From Sulfitobacter brevis (GTDB taxonomy: Bacteria > Pseudomonadota > Alphaproteobacteria > Rhodobacterales > Rhodobacteraceae): DNA of 64,000 nt. The DNA lies in the NCBI RefSeq assembly GCF_900112755.1, contig NZ_FOMW01000004.1, positions 124,001 through 188,000 on the forward strand, given 5' to 3'. A model generated the notes under the pieces. The model did no database searches, was not told the origin of the DNA, and saw nothing but the letters and a program-made list of their open reading frames with translations. Both the position numbers and the translations under genes were made by a program. Positions 29,413-38,871 of the stretch are shown in pieces. Each line of letters begins with the position of its first letter. The stretch's first letter is position 1.

Positions 29413-30033
29413 ATGGCGTATCCTTATTCCCCTGCTGAAACGATTGCTGACGGTGCCGTGCACATAGCCGGACTGGCCTTTGCCATTCCGGCTACGGTGC
29501 TGCTGTTAATGCAGGCTGCACAGACCGACAGTAGCATCACGGCAGCAGCGCTTTACGGCGGCTGCCTGATCTTTGCCTTCGCTGCCTCGGCGATCTATCA
29601 CCTCAGCCCCTATGACCGCACACGCCCGCTTTTGAACCGGATTGACCATGCGGCGATCTATTTCAAAATTGCTGGCACCTATACGCCTTTGGTGGGCGTT
29701 ATCGGTACCGGCTTTGCCTATGGCATCCTCGGCGTTGTCTGGACATTGGCTGGCATTGGCGCACTAGCAAAGCTGTGGTTCTGGCGCACTGATGCACGCG
29801 GCTCGCTTGCGCTTTATTTAGCAATGGGCTGGCTGTCGGTTCTGCTGATCTGGCCGATGTGGGCGCATCTCCCCCCCGCCGCGATGAGCTTGGTGGTGAT
29901 AGGCGGGCTGACCTATTCCTTGGGCACCATCGTCTTTGCACAGAAGGCTATGCGGTTTCAGAACGCGATCTGGCATAGTTTTGTGCTGATTGCCTCAATC
30001 TGCTTTTTCGCGGCCATCGCGCTCAGCCTTTAG
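29413..30033 (+). CDS. Hemolysin III / PAQR family membrane protein
   Basis: 206 aa, seven predicted helices. Family motifs: YSPAETIADGAVHIAGLAF at the start, AASAIYHLSPYDRTRPLLNRIDHAAIYF near 55-82 with the conserved Ser, His and Asp, and AIWHSFVLIASICFFAAI at the end with the last His. Related to E. coli YqfA and eukaryotic PAQR receptors, whose fold is a zinc-dependent hydrolase. The physiological substrate is unknown and the haemolysin name is historical. Confidence 0.9.
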   Translation: MAYPYSPAETIADGAVHIAGLAFAIPATVLLLMQAAQTDSSITAAALYGGCLIFAFAASAIYHLSPYDRTRPLLNRIDHAAIYFKIAGTYTPLVGVIGTGFAYGILGVVWTLAGIGALAKLWFWRTDARGSLALYLAMGWLSVLLIWPMWAHLPPAAMSLVVIGGLTYSLGTIVFAQKAMRFQNAIWHSFVLIASICFFAAIALSL

Positions 30034-30093
30034 CGGCTTGGAGGCTCCAGCACGCGTTGGGGCGCCACCTATTGCATAATCTGGTTCGAAAAG

Positions 30094-30120
30094 AAAAAGG
30101 CTCCCACAAAGGGAGCCTTT
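30094..30120. terminator. Bidirectional terminator
   Basis: Stem GGCTCCC / GGGAGCC with loop ACAAA, flanked by AAAAA and TTT, between the convergent PAQR and M48 genes. Confidence 0.85.
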
Positions 30121-30154
30121 AATCACGCTGTCAAACCTGACGATTGCAAAGGCC

Positions 30155-30871
30155 TTAAAGCCCCGCCGCCGTTTTTCTTACCACCTCAAGTCGGGACGAG
30201 TTGGGCGGGTGTGTCCCGAGGAAACGATCGCCTGGATCGGGGATACGGGCGAAGAACTGCGCGCCGCGCAGCGGATCATATCCGGCCCGCTTAGTGATCA
30301 CCGTACCCAGCGCATCGGCCTCAAGCTCGAAATTCTTCGAATAGGTTCGTGCGCCAACCTGAGCGCCCAAGCGCTGCGCTGATTCCACTGCGCTGGAATC
30401 ACCGCCGCTCAACGTCGCCAAACCGGAGAAAATCACAGCACCCGCCACCGCGTTCTGCTGCTGACGCCCGATATGTCCTGCGATGTGGTGGGCAGTTTCA
30501 TGGCCCAACACAAAAGCCAGCTCGTCCTCGTTGCGCGCATCATCGATCAGCGCCAGCGTAAAGGCCACCACGGGGCGCCCCTGCTTGTCGATGGTCTGGA
30601 ATGCATTCGCGGGCTGGCCCGGGCGATCATCGACCACGATGTTGAAATCACAATTTACACCAGTTGTTCGGGTCCGGCACTCTCGCTCGGCCACCGGCTC
30701 AACGGTCCTGACCACACGGATAAAACTGCGCGCGGCTGCATCTACCGATTGGGTCGGCGCACTGCTGGGTTGCGGGGCGGGTCCGGGGGCTGGCATCGGT
30801 GTAATGGTGGTCACATCACAGGCGCTTAACAAGGCAACAGCGGCAAAGACGCTTAGGGTACTTTTGATCAT
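30155..30871 (-). CDS. M48-family metalloprotease, lipoprotein
   Basis: 238 aa from ATG 30871. The signal peptide ends in LLSAC, a lipobox, with Cys near residue 18, so a membrane lipoprotein is likely. Zinc motif HETAHH in FVLGHETAHHIAGHIG near 121 and the distal ELEADALG supplying the third ligand. It resembles the LoiP/YcaL type of periplasmic M48 proteases involved in envelope quality control. A longer frame to 30967 lacks a ribosome site. Confidence 0.85.
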   Translation of the reverse strand: MIKSTLSVFAAVALLSACDVTTITPMPAPGPAPQPSSAPTQSVDAAARSFIRVVRTVEPVAERECRTRTTGVNCDFNIVVDDRPGQPANAFQTIDKQGRPVVAFTLALIDDARNEDELAFVLGHETAHHIAGHIGRQQQNAVAGAVIFSGLATLSGGDSSAVESAQRLGAQVGARTYSKNFELEADALGTVITKRAGYDPLRGAQFFARIPDPGDRFLGTHPPNSSRLEVVRKTAAGL

Positions 30872-30995
30872 CAGGGGAAATCTCCGGCGTGACGTTTCAT
30901 AGGATGTTTTAGCACGTCGCGCGGCCATCGCCACCCCGATCACGCTAGATTGAAACCACACTTGCATTGATCCGCCGAACGCCTAGTGTGCGGAC

Positions 30996-31226
30996 ATGTT
31001 TACCATCGAACACGAATTTGACGCCACCGTGATCACTCTGATTGACGAAGGCACCGCCCCCCTGCGGGAAGACGTGGTTGTTCAGGCATTTGCCGAGGAA
31101 ATCACCTTTGAGCAATGGGATCCGCGCACCGACAGGATCCATAAAATCACGCTCTCGCCAGACCAGTTACGTGACCTTACGGCAGCCCTGAACCTGCCCG
31201 AAGGCATTTACCGAAGCGCACCCTAA
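30996..31226 (+). CDS. Conserved small hypothetical protein
   Basis: 76 aa, acidic, no signal peptide or membrane helix. The central EEITFEQWDPRTDRIHKITLSP segment reads as a compact beta domain. No family recognised. It is divergent from the protease and 11 nt upstream of an aminotransferase gene, so probably cotranscribed with it. Confidence 0.68.
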   Translation: MFTIEHEFDATVITLIDEGTAPLREDVVVQAFAEEITFEQWDPRTDRIHKITLSPDQLRDLTAALNLPEGIYRSAP

Positions 31227-31237
31227 AGGACATCTCT

Positions 31238-32116
31238 ATGGCTACCGGAACCAATATCAGGACCTATTTCAATGGCACCTGGCACGAAGGCGATGTCAGC
31301 GTCATCAATGCCGCCGACCACGGCGCGTGGCTGGGCACAACCGTATTTGACGGCGCGCGCTTGTTTGACGGATTGTCGCCCGATCTCGATGCGCATTGCG
31401 CGCGGATCAATCGCTCTGCCGAGGCGTTGATGATCACGCCGACGATGTCCTCCGCCGATATTGCCGCCATCGCCCGCGAAGGTTTGGCCAGCTACAGCCG
31501 CGACGCCGCCGTCTATATCCGCCCGATGTATTGGGCGCTGGCGGGCGACGAATTGGGCATTGTGCCACTTAAGGATGCGACCGGTTTTTGCATCAGCCTT
31601 GAGGAAATCCCGATGGCCCCGCCCGAAGCCGCGACCACGTTGACCCGCACTCGGTTCCGCAGACCAGTGCTGGAAGACAACGTGGTAAATGCCAAAGCTG
31701 GCTGCCTCTACCCCAACAACGCCCGCATGATGGCCGAGGCGCGCACCAAAGGCTTTGGCAACGCGTTGGTCGCTGATGCGATGGGCAATGTCGCCGAAAG
31801 CGCCAGCGCCAATGTCTTTATGGTGAAAGACGGCGAGGTTTTCACGCCGATCCCGAACGGCACTTTCCTCGCGGGCATTACCCGCGCGCGACATATGCAA
31901 AACATGGCCGCCGACGGCATTAAGGTGCATGAAACAGTGCTGAGCTTTGACGATTTCCACTCAGCCGATGAAGTGTTCCTGTCTGGCAACATGATGAAGG
32001 TCACCCCAGTCAAAGCCTTTGACGACACCGCCTATCAGGTCGGCACCAATGGCAATCCGGTCACCCGCCGGGTGCGCGAGATGTATTGGGACTGGGCTGC
32101 TTCCGAGCGCGCCTAG
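31238..32116 (+). CDS. Class IV (branched-chain type) aminotransferase
   Basis: 292 aa, fold-type IV PLP enzyme. PLP lysine in DNVVNAKAGCLYPNNARM near residue 152, phosphate-binding GNVAESASANVFMVKDG near 185, and GTFLAGITRARHM near 208. The family covers branched-chain amino acid, D-amino acid and aminodeoxychorismate enzymes. The N-terminal YFNGTWHEGDV and overall pattern favour the branched-chain type, but the substrate should be treated as probable. Confidence 0.85.
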   Translation: MATGTNIRTYFNGTWHEGDVSVINAADHGAWLGTTVFDGARLFDGLSPDLDAHCARINRSAEALMITPTMSSADIAAIAREGLASYSRDAAVYIRPMYWALAGDELGIVPLKDATGFCISLEEIPMAPPEAATTLTRTRFRRPVLEDNVVNAKAGCLYPNNARMMAEARTKGFGNALVADAMGNVAESASANVFMVKDGEVFTPIPNGTFLAGITRARHMQNMAADGIKVHETVLSFDDFHSADEVFLSGNMMKVTPVKAFDDTAYQVGTNGNPVTRRVREMYWDWAASERA

Positions 32117-32227
32117 GTTTTCCGGTGCGGAAGGGCTGTGCGGCGATGAAACGCAATTCTCAATTGCAAGGAATGTCCGCGCAGGCCATGATCCCCGCGC
32201 CCCTGCGGGCGCAGAATGGAGAAGCCA

Positions 32228-32686
32228 ATGCGTAAATTTCTGGTTGTGCTGGATGACAGTAAAGAATGTCTGAACGCGATGCGTTTCGCAGCCCTGCGTG
32301 CGGCCCACACCGGCGGCGGTGTCACAGTGCTCTCGGTCATTCCGCCTGACGAGTTTAACCACTGGATCGGCGTATCAGACATCATGCGCGAAGAGGCCCG
32401 CGAACGTATCGAGGTGCATTTCGATGTCTTTGCCAAATGGATGCGCGACAAACAGGGGGTGAACCCCGAATTGATCATTCGCGAAGGCGTACCGGTGGAC
32501 GAGATCATCGCCCATGTGACCGAAGATCCCGACATCGGCGTTCTGGTACTGGGGGCCAGTGCCGACAAAAAGAAGGGCCCCGGCCCCTTGGTGACGCAAA
32601 TGTCGCGCAGTGCGGGATCGTTGCCGATCCCGATTACCATTGTCCCCGGAGACATGAGCAAGGAGCGGATCGAGGCAATCACCTGA
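32228..32686 (+). CDS. Universal stress protein family (UspA)
   Basis: 152 aa from ATG 32228, preceded by GGAGAAGCC. Single Usp domain: MRKFLVVLDDSKECLNAMRFA at the start with the ATP-binding Asp, and GVLVLGASADKKKGPGPLVT near residue 108 as the nucleotide loop. An upstream in-frame ATG at 32216 would remove the ribosome site, so 32228 is preferred. Cytoplasmic, stress-linked, exact role unknown. Confidence 0.88.
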   Translation: MRKFLVVLDDSKECLNAMRFAALRAAHTGGGVTVLSVIPPDEFNHWIGVSDIMREEARERIEVHFDVFAKWMRDKQGVNPELIIREGVPVDEIIAHVTEDPDIGVLVLGASADKKKGPGPLVTQMSRSAGSLPIPITIVPGDMSKERIEAIT

Positions 32687-32705
32687 TCCGCCTGCCCCTT
32701 ATCTA

Positions 32706-33077
32706 TCAGGCCACTGCAGCCGCTATCGAAGGCGCTGCATTTGCGTTATCGGCCGCCACCTCTCCTGCGCGCGCGCTCGTCTTGCGGGCAGGACGCACCA
32801 GCAGCGGGCAAGAAATTACCGCCATCAGAGCGAGCGCTGCCGCAATCACCAGACCGATGACGCTTGTTGTGGCCAGTTCTCGCGCGGGCGACAGCGCAGC
32901 AGTTACAAGAAAGCCAAGTCCGACTGGCCCCATGAGGGTGAATGCCACGCAGGTTAACATGCTCAACGCCGGAACGCGGGTCCAACGCGAGGGAACGGGC
33001 CTGCGGTGTGCGCCATACGCATAGGCAAACAGCAGCGCCGTCACTGCCAAAGTGCCAATACCCAACACGATATTCAT
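32706..33077 (-). CDS. Small three-helix membrane protein
   Basis: 123 aa from ATG 33077 with GGAGAG seven nt upstream. Three hydrophobic stretches (about 2-20, 37-60, 70-92), then an Ala-rich hydrophilic tail. No family recognised. Convergent with the universal stress protein gene. Confidence 0.65.
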   Translation of the reverse strand: MNIVLGIGTLAVTALLFAYAYGAHRRPVPSRWTRVPALSMLTCVAFTLMGPVGLGFLVTAALSPARELATTSVIGLVIAAALALMAVISCPLLVRPARKTSARAGEVAADNANAAPSIAAAVA

Positions 33078-33318
33078 AGTGCTCTCCGAGGAAGGGTGCA
33101 GCGCAGTCGAGACGGGCTTCCGGCCCGGCGACTCATGCACCAATGCGCGCAGATATACGCCTGATTTGTCGTTCCGCTAAACTTATTTTGCGCGGTTGGC
33201 AGCGCTTTGCCATGCGCCGCAGAATGCCTGCGCTCCCGCCCTTAGAATCGTTCCAAACCTTGACTTGCACGGCCTGAGCCCGCATATCAATCACAAGCCT
33301 AATTCAAGGAAACCTGTC

Positions 33319-33879
33319 ATGTTTATCCAGACCGAATCCACCCCCAATCCGGCAACATTGAAATTCCTGCCCGGTCAGTCTGTTCTGGAAATGGGCACGG
33401 CTGATTTCCCGACGCCCGATACCGCTGGCGACTCGCCCTTGGCACAGCGCCTGTTTGCAGTCGAAGGTGTCGCTGGTGTGTTCTTTGGCATTGATTTCGT
33501 TACCGTCACCAAAGCCGAAAACATCGAGTGGGATCATATCAAGCCCTCGCTGCTGGGCGCGATCATGGAGCACTATCAATCCGGTCAGCCCGTGATGGCA
33601 GCGGATCACCAGCCCACCTCCGGCCATGCCGCCCACGAAGGCGAAAACAGCGAGATTGTCAGCCAGATCAAAGAACTGCTCGACAGCCGTGTACGCCCTG
33701 CCGTGGCACAAGACGGCGGCGACATCACATTCCACGGTTTCGAGCGCGGCGTTGTCTATCTGCACATGCAAGGCGCCTGCGCAGGTTGCCCGTCCTCCAC
33801 GCTCACCTTGAAAATGGGCATCGAGAATCTGCTGCGCCACTATATCCCCGAAGTAACCGAGGTGCGTCCGGTTGCCTGA
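33319..33879 (+). CDS. nfuA: Fe-S cluster carrier, NfuA/NifU family
   Basis: 186 aa from ATG 33319. The N-terminal Nfu_N domain begins MFIQTESTPNPATLKFLPG. The C-terminal NifU domain has the cluster-binding GACAGCPSSTLTLKMGIENL with CxxC near residue 155. It delivers 4Fe-4S clusters to apo-proteins such as aconitase and lipoate synthase. First of three overlapping genes with tsaB and rimI. Confidence 0.92.
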   Translation: MFIQTESTPNPATLKFLPGQSVLEMGTADFPTPDTAGDSPLAQRLFAVEGVAGVFFGIDFVTVTKAENIEWDHIKPSLLGAIMEHYQSGQPVMAADHQPTSGHAAHEGENSEIVSQIKELLDSRVRPAVAQDGGDITFHGFERGVVYLHMQGACAGCPSSTLTLKMGIENLLRHYIPEVTEVRPVA

Positions 33880-34483
33880 CACGCCGCTGGTTCTGGGCTT
33901 TGACACATCGGCCGCGCATTGCGCGGCCGCTTTGCTGTCCGGCGACAAGATCATCGCCAGTGCGCTGGAGCCGATGGCAAAAGGGCAGGCTGAACGCCTC
34001 ATGGTGCTCTGTCAGGAACTCATTAACGATGCAGGTCTGACATTTGGAGATCTGGACGCCATCGGCGTCGGCATCGGGCCCGGCAATTTCACCGGCATCC
34101 GCATTTCCGTCGCTGCCGCGCGCGGGCTGGCGCTGGGACTGGGCGTGCCCGCCGTCGGGGTCTCTAACTTTGACACGCTGCGTTATGGGGTAGCGGGACC
34201 CTGCGCCTGTGCCGTGGATGCGCGGCACGATCAAGTTTATTTGCAGATCTTTGGGAATGCCGAAACTAACGCACCGGTCCTCTGCGATGCCGCGACCCTA
34301 CCACAATTTGACGGCCCGCTAATCGGTCAAACCGGCCAACCCGCAGCACTGCCCGTGGCCGAGGCCATCGCCCGTCTCGCGGCAGAGCGGTATCTGCACA
34401 CCACCGAGCGCCCCGCGCCGCTATACTTGCGCGCCCCCGATGCGGCCCCGGCCCGCGACGCGCCGCCCGTGATCCTTCCGTGA
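33872..34483 (+). CDS. tsaB: tRNA threonylcarbamoyladenosine protein TsaB
   Basis: 203 aa from TTG 33872, overlapping the nfuA end by 8 nt. ASKHA-type N-terminus LVLGFDTSAAHCAAAL and GIGPGNFTGIRISVAAARGLAL near residue 68 are diagnostic. TsaB partners TsaD and TsaE in forming t6A37 of ANN-reading tRNAs. It is degenerate as a nucleotide-binding protein itself, as in the family. Confidence 0.92.
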   Translation: MPDTPLVLGFDTSAAHCAAALLSGDKIIASALEPMAKGQAERLMVLCQELINDAGLTFGDLDAIGVGIGPGNFTGIRISVAAARGLALGLGVPAVGVSNFDTLRYGVAGPCACAVDARHDQVYLQIFGNAETNAPVLCDAATLPQFDGPLIGQTGQPAALPVAEAIARLAAERYLHTTERPAPLYLRAPDAAPARDAPPVILP

Positions 34484-34947
34484 CAGCGGCAGATCTGACG
34501 GAGAGACTGGCCGAAATCCACCGCAGGGCGTTTGTCACCGAGCGGGCATGGCAGGCTGCCGAATTTGCCGACCTTCTGAACAACCGGTATGTGCAGGTTT
34601 TTGATGCTGCACAGGGTTTCGCGCTGACCCGCACGGTCGCGGGGGAATCAGAGCTGCTCACAATCGCGGTGGCACCGCCCCATCAGCGGCAAGGAATCGC
34701 CGCACGATTGGTGCAAGAATGGCTGGCTACACTGGAGGGCACCGCCGAGACCGCGTTTTTGGAAGTCGCCGCAGATAATACGGGGGCGATTGCGCTCTAT
34801 CACGTTGCGGGCTTTGAAAAGGTGGCAGTCCGGCGGGGCTATTACCATCGCGGCGAAAGCGTGGCCGTGGATGCTTGGGTCATGCGCCGCGCGATTACCA
34901 AGGGTAAGGCACCAGATTCCCTCCCCTACGCGCCAGAAAGCAGTTGA
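34480..34947 (+). CDS. rimI: Ribosomal-protein-alanine N-acetyltransferase-like (GNAT)
   Basis: 155 aa starting GTG 34480, overlapping the tsaB stop by 4 nt. GNAT acetyl-CoA site IAVAPPHQRQGIAARLVQEW near residue 64 (the Q/RxxGxG/A loop) and FLEVAADNTGAIALYHVAGF near 87. RimI acetylates the N-terminus of ribosomal protein S18. The tsaB-rimI adjacency is conserved in many bacteria. Confidence 0.88.
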   Translation: MTAADLTERLAEIHRRAFVTERAWQAAEFADLLNNRYVQVFDAAQGFALTRTVAGESELLTIAVAPPHQRQGIAARLVQEWLATLEGTAETAFLEVAADNTGAIALYHVAGFEKVAVRRGYYHRGESVAVDAWVMRRAITKGKAPDSLPYAPESS

Positions 34948-35047
34948 CCCTTCCCCCTAGCTGCGCCCTAAATTACATCTGATCACAAGATCGCGGGTAA
35001 AGGGCTATCAATGGCTCGACCCGCACTAAAAAACACGGGAGAATATC

Positions 35048-36043
35048 ATGACCCTTATGACCAAATTTCTTGGTGCCGCCGCCGCTGTGGCGCTGAGCGC
35101 CGGTGCCGCGCTCGCCGAGCCTGCGCTGATCTTCGATCTGGGCGGTAAGTTCGACAAATCATTCAACGAAGCGGCCTTTAACGGCGCGAAACGTTGGGCC
35201 GATGAGACCGGCAACACCTTCCGCGAGATCGAGCTTCAGTCCGAAGCCCAGCGTGAGCAAGCGCTGCGCCGCTTTGCCGAAGCAGGCTCCAACCCGATCG
35301 TGATGACAGGTTTTGCCTTTGGCGATATCCTTAATCAGGTCGCACCAGACTACCCGGACACCGACTTCGCGATCATCGACATGGTTGTTGACCAGCCCAA
35401 CGTGCGCTCGGTTGTGTTCAACGAGCATGAAGGCTCCTATCTCGTTGGCATGATGGCGGCCGAAGCCTCGAAAACCGGCACCGTCGGTTTCATTGGCGGC
35501 ATGGACATCCCGCTGATCCGCAAATTCGCGTGCGGCTTTGCCGAAGGCGTCAAGGCGGTGAACCCAGACGCAACTGTGATCGCCAATATGACCGGCACCA
35601 CCCCTGCCGCATGGAATGACCCCGTGAAGGGATCGGAATTGACCAAAGCCCAGATCAGCCAAGGCGCTGACGTGGTCTATGCTGCCGCTGGCGGCACTGG
35701 CGTAGGCGTGCTGCAAACTGCCGCTGACGAGGGCATTTTGTCCATCGGCGTCGACAGCAACCAGAACCACCTGCACCCAGGTAAGGTTCTGACATCAATG
35801 ACAAAACGCGTTGATAATGCCGTGTATCAGGCCTTCACCGATGGTGCTGGCATGGAAAAAGGCTTTAACGTTATGGGCGTTGCCAACGAAGGCGTCGGCT
35901 TTGCGATGGATGAAAACAACGCCGATCTGGTCTCGGCCGAGATGAAAGCGAATGTCGAAGCGGCCGCAGCCAAAATCGCCGATGGCTCGCTCATGGTGCA
36001 CGACTATATGTCCGACGACAGCTGCCCTGTTCTGGACTTTTAA
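35048..36043 (+). CDS. BMP-family ABC transporter substrate-binding protein
   Basis: 331 aa. Signal peptide to ALAEP (about residue 24), no lipobox. BMP/PnrA motifs: LIFDLGGKFDKSFNEAAFNG, IVMTGFAFGD and GFIGGMDIPLIRKFACGFAEG. This family binds purine nucleosides or related bases in the periplasm. It is the first gene of an ABC operon with an ATPase and two permeases. The ligand class is inferred from the family. Confidence 0.9.
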   Translation: MTLMTKFLGAAAAVALSAGAALAEPALIFDLGGKFDKSFNEAAFNGAKRWADETGNTFREIELQSEAQREQALRRFAEAGSNPIVMTGFAFGDILNQVAPDYPDTDFAIIDMVVDQPNVRSVVFNEHEGSYLVGMMAAEASKTGTVGFIGGMDIPLIRKFACGFAEGVKAVNPDATVIANMTGTTPAAWNDPVKGSELTKAQISQGADVVYAAAGGTGVGVLQTAADEGILSIGVDSNQNHLHPGKVLTSMTKRVDNAVYQAFTDGAGMEKGFNVMGVANEGVGFAMDENNADLVSAEMKANVEAAAAKIADGSLMVHDYMSDDSCPVLDF

Positions 36044-36045
36044 GC

Positions 36046-37674
36046 GTGACGGCAAATGACTCGAGGGGGCAGCCGGAAACGGCTGCCCCTGCCATTGAAC
36101 TCAAAGGTATTTCCAAAGCCTTTGGTCCGGTTCAAGCCAATAAAGATATCTCGATCCGCGTGATGCCCGGCACGATTCACGGGATCATCGGTGAAAACGG
36201 CGCGGGCAAATCGACACTGATGTCGATCCTTTACGGATTCTATAAGGCGGATGCGGGCGAGATATTCATCGCCGGACGCAAGGCCAACATCACCGACAGC
36301 CAAGCCGCGATTGCAGCGGGCATCGGGATGGTGTTCCAGCACTTCAAACTGGTCGAAAATTTCACGGTGCTTGAGAATATCATTCTGGGTGCCGAAGACG
36401 GATGGAAGCTGCGCCCTTCGCTGAACAAGGCGCGCAAATCGCTGGTCGAACTGGCCAAGGATTACGGGCTAAATGTAGAGCCCGATGCGCTGGTGCAGGA
36501 CATCGGCGTGGGCATGCAGCAGCGTGTCGAAATCCTCAAGGCGCTGTACCGGCAGGCCGATATTCTGATTCTGGACGAACCCACGGGCGTGTTGACCCCC
36601 GCAGAGGCCGACCAGTTGTTTCGCATCCTCGGGCGGCTGCGCTCGGAAGGAAAGACGATCATCCTGATCACCCATAAGCTGCGCGAAATTATGGAGATCA
36701 CGGACACCGTCAGCGTCATGCGCCGTGGCGAGATGACCGCGACTGTTCAGACAGCCGAGACCTCGCCCGCCGAACTGGCAGAGCTGATGGTGGGCCGTAA
36801 GGTATTGCTACGGGTAGATAAAACCCCCGCCACTCCGGGCGAGGTGGTGCTGGATGTCAAAAACCTAAAGGTCGTCGACGACAAGGGGGTCGAGCGTCTG
36901 CGCGGGATCAATCTCAACGTCCGCGCCGGAGAGGTTTTGGGCATCGCAGGGGTCGCCGGCAACGGGCAATCAGAACTGCTGGAGGTCTTGGGCGGATATC
37001 AGGACGGCACCGGCGAAGTACGGGTAAACGGCCAGTTGATCGACCTGACCGGCAAGAAATCCGACGGTCAGTCGCGCCGCGCACGGGGCATCGCGCATGT
37101 CCCCGAAGACCGCCAGCGCGAGGGCCTGATTATGGAATATCAGGCGTGGGAGAATACCGCCTTCGGCTACCACCGCGATCCGGCTTACAAGTCGGGCATC
37201 CTGATGGACAATGCCGCGATCCGCGCCGATACCGCCGAAAAGATGGAGCGTTTCGACGTGCGCCCGCCCAACCCGCGTCTTGAGGCCAAAAACTTTTCCG
37301 GCGGCAATCAGCAAAAGCTGGTGCTGGCCCGCGAAATAGAACGCAACCCCGACCTTTTGCTGATCGGCCAGCCAACCCGCGGTGTCGATATCGGTGCCAT
37401 TGAATTCATCCACCAGCAGATCGTAGCGCTGCGCGATCAGGGCAAAGCGATCTTGCTGGTCAGCGTCGAGCTGGAAGAGATTCTCGCTCTCAGCGACCGC
37501 ATCGCGGTGATGTTTGACGGCAAAATTATGGGCGAACGCCTGCCCGACCAGACCGACGAGAAAGAATTGGGCCTGTTGATGGCGGGGATCACCGACACCG
37601 ACCGCGATCACAGTGTCGAAGAGGTCGAGGCCAATCTCGCCCACGCCGGCGGTGACACCAGCAAGGAGGTATAA
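36046..37674 (+). CDS. ABC transporter ATPase, nucleoside/sugar type (two ABC domains)
   Basis: 542 aa from GTG 36046, 2 nt after the binding-protein stop. The first ABC domain has Walker A GENGAGKSTLMSILYG near 46 and the Walker B segment ILILDEPTGVLTP. The second has the degenerate Walker A GVAGNGQSELLEV (no GKS), signature FSGGNQQKLVLAREIE and LLLIGQPTRGVD. This asymmetric arrangement is typical of RbsA/NupA-type ATPases. It energises the two permeases that follow. Confidence 0.92.
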   Translation: MTANDSRGQPETAAPAIELKGISKAFGPVQANKDISIRVMPGTIHGIIGENGAGKSTLMSILYGFYKADAGEIFIAGRKANITDSQAAIAAGIGMVFQHFKLVENFTVLENIILGAEDGWKLRPSLNKARKSLVELAKDYGLNVEPDALVQDIGVGMQQRVEILKALYRQADILILDEPTGVLTPAEADQLFRILGRLRSEGKTIILITHKLREIMEITDTVSVMRRGEMTATVQTAETSPAELAELMVGRKVLLRVDKTPATPGEVVLDVKNLKVVDDKGVERLRGINLNVRAGEVLGIAGVAGNGQSELLEVLGGYQDGTGEVRVNGQLIDLTGKKSDGQSRRARGIAHVPEDRQREGLIMEYQAWENTAFGYHRDPAYKSGILMDNAAIRADTAEKMERFDVRPPNPRLEAKNFSGGNQQKLVLAREIERNPDLLLIGQPTRGVDIGAIEFIHQQIVALRDQGKAILLVSVELEEILALSDRIAVMFDGKIMGERLPDQTDEKELGLLMAGITDTDRDHSVEEVEANLAHAGGDTSKEV

Positions 37675-37675
37675 G

Positions 37676-38800
37676 ATGGACGTGATGCCCAAATGGGCCG
37701 AGGTGATCCTCGTGCCGCTGATCTCGCTTTTGCTGGCGGCTGCGCTCTCGGCACTGGTAATTCTGGCGATCGGCGAAGACCCGGTGGCCGCCGTCAAAAT
37801 GATGGTTACCGGCGCGTTGGGGTCGACCTATGGCTGGGGCTACACGCTCTATTACGCGACCAATTTTATGTTCACCGGCCTAGCGGTGGCGATCGCCTTT
37901 CACGCGCGTCTGTTCAATATCGGCGGCGAAGGTCAGGCGATGCTGGGCGGTCTTGGCGTGGCGCTGGCCTGTCTTTATATCCCTTGGCCGCATTGGTCGC
38001 TGGCGCTGATCGGTGCGGCTGTGATGGCAGGGCTTTTTGGCGCTGTCTGGGCCGCGATCCCCGCGTGGCTGCAAGCCAAACGCGGCAGCCACATCGTGAT
38101 TACCACGATCATGTTTAACTTTATCGCTGCTGCTTTGCTGAACTATGTGCTGGTGAACCTGTTGCGCCCGCGCGGTCAGATGGATCCGGCAACAGCGCGC
38201 TTCCCCGAAGCCACAAACCTGCCGACGTTACATGAATTGCTGGCGCCCCTTGGCATCGAGTTCTCGAAATCCGCGCCTGCGAACGTATCTTTTTTGGTCG
38301 CTGTCGCGGCCTGCTTTGTCCTTTGGGTACTGATCTGGCGCACGCGGCTTGGCTATGAAATCCGCGCTTATGGCCATTCCGAGTCTGCTGCTAAATATGC
38401 GGGTATTTCGCCGGTGCGGATCACCATGATTGCAATGATCATCTCCGGTGCGCTGGCCGGAATGATGGCGATCAACAATGTCATGGGCGAGGCCGAAAGG
38501 CTGGTGCTCAACTCGACCGAGGGGGCAGGCTTCATCGGCATCGCTGTGGCGCTGATGGGGCGGTCGCATCCGCTCGGCGTGTTTTTCTCTGCCATTCTCT
38601 TCGGGTTCTTGTATCAAGGTGGTGCAGAACTCGCGCTTTGGACGTCGATCCCCCGCGAGCTGATCGTGGTCATTCAGGCTTTGGTAATCCTGTTTACCGG
38701 TGCGTTGGATAATATGGTGCGGATGCCGCTGGAGCGGTTTTTCCTCATGGTTCGAACCCCGCCCAAGCCTGAGCGCAAACCGGTGGAGCCTGCGGAATGA
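37676..38800 (+). CDS. ABC transporter permease (nucleoside type)
   Basis: 374 aa from ATG 37676, preceded by AAGGAGG. About eight membrane helices with the BPD_transp_2 family elements FHARLFNIGGEGQAMLGGLG near residue 75 and AKYAGISPVRITMIAMIISG near 238. A proline-rich cytoplasmic tail ends it. One half of the transmembrane channel. Confidence 0.92.
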   Translation: MDVMPKWAEVILVPLISLLLAAALSALVILAIGEDPVAAVKMMVTGALGSTYGWGYTLYYATNFMFTGLAVAIAFHARLFNIGGEGQAMLGGLGVALACLYIPWPHWSLALIGAAVMAGLFGAVWAAIPAWLQAKRGSHIVITTIMFNFIAAALLNYVLVNLLRPRGQMDPATARFPEATNLPTLHELLAPLGIEFSKSAPANVSFLVAVAACFVLWVLIWRTRLGYEIRAYGHSESAAKYAGISPVRITMIAMIISGALAGMMAINNVMGEAERLVLNSTEGAGFIGIAVALMGRSHPLGVFFSAILFGFLYQGGAELALWTSIPRELIVVIQALVILFTGALDNMVRMPLERFFLMVRTPPKPERKPVEPAE

Positions 38801-38871
38801 GCACACTCACCTTGCCCCGTCGAAATCCACCTTGCACCACTACATTCTCTGAAACGGGCGGGGTCTGACAG

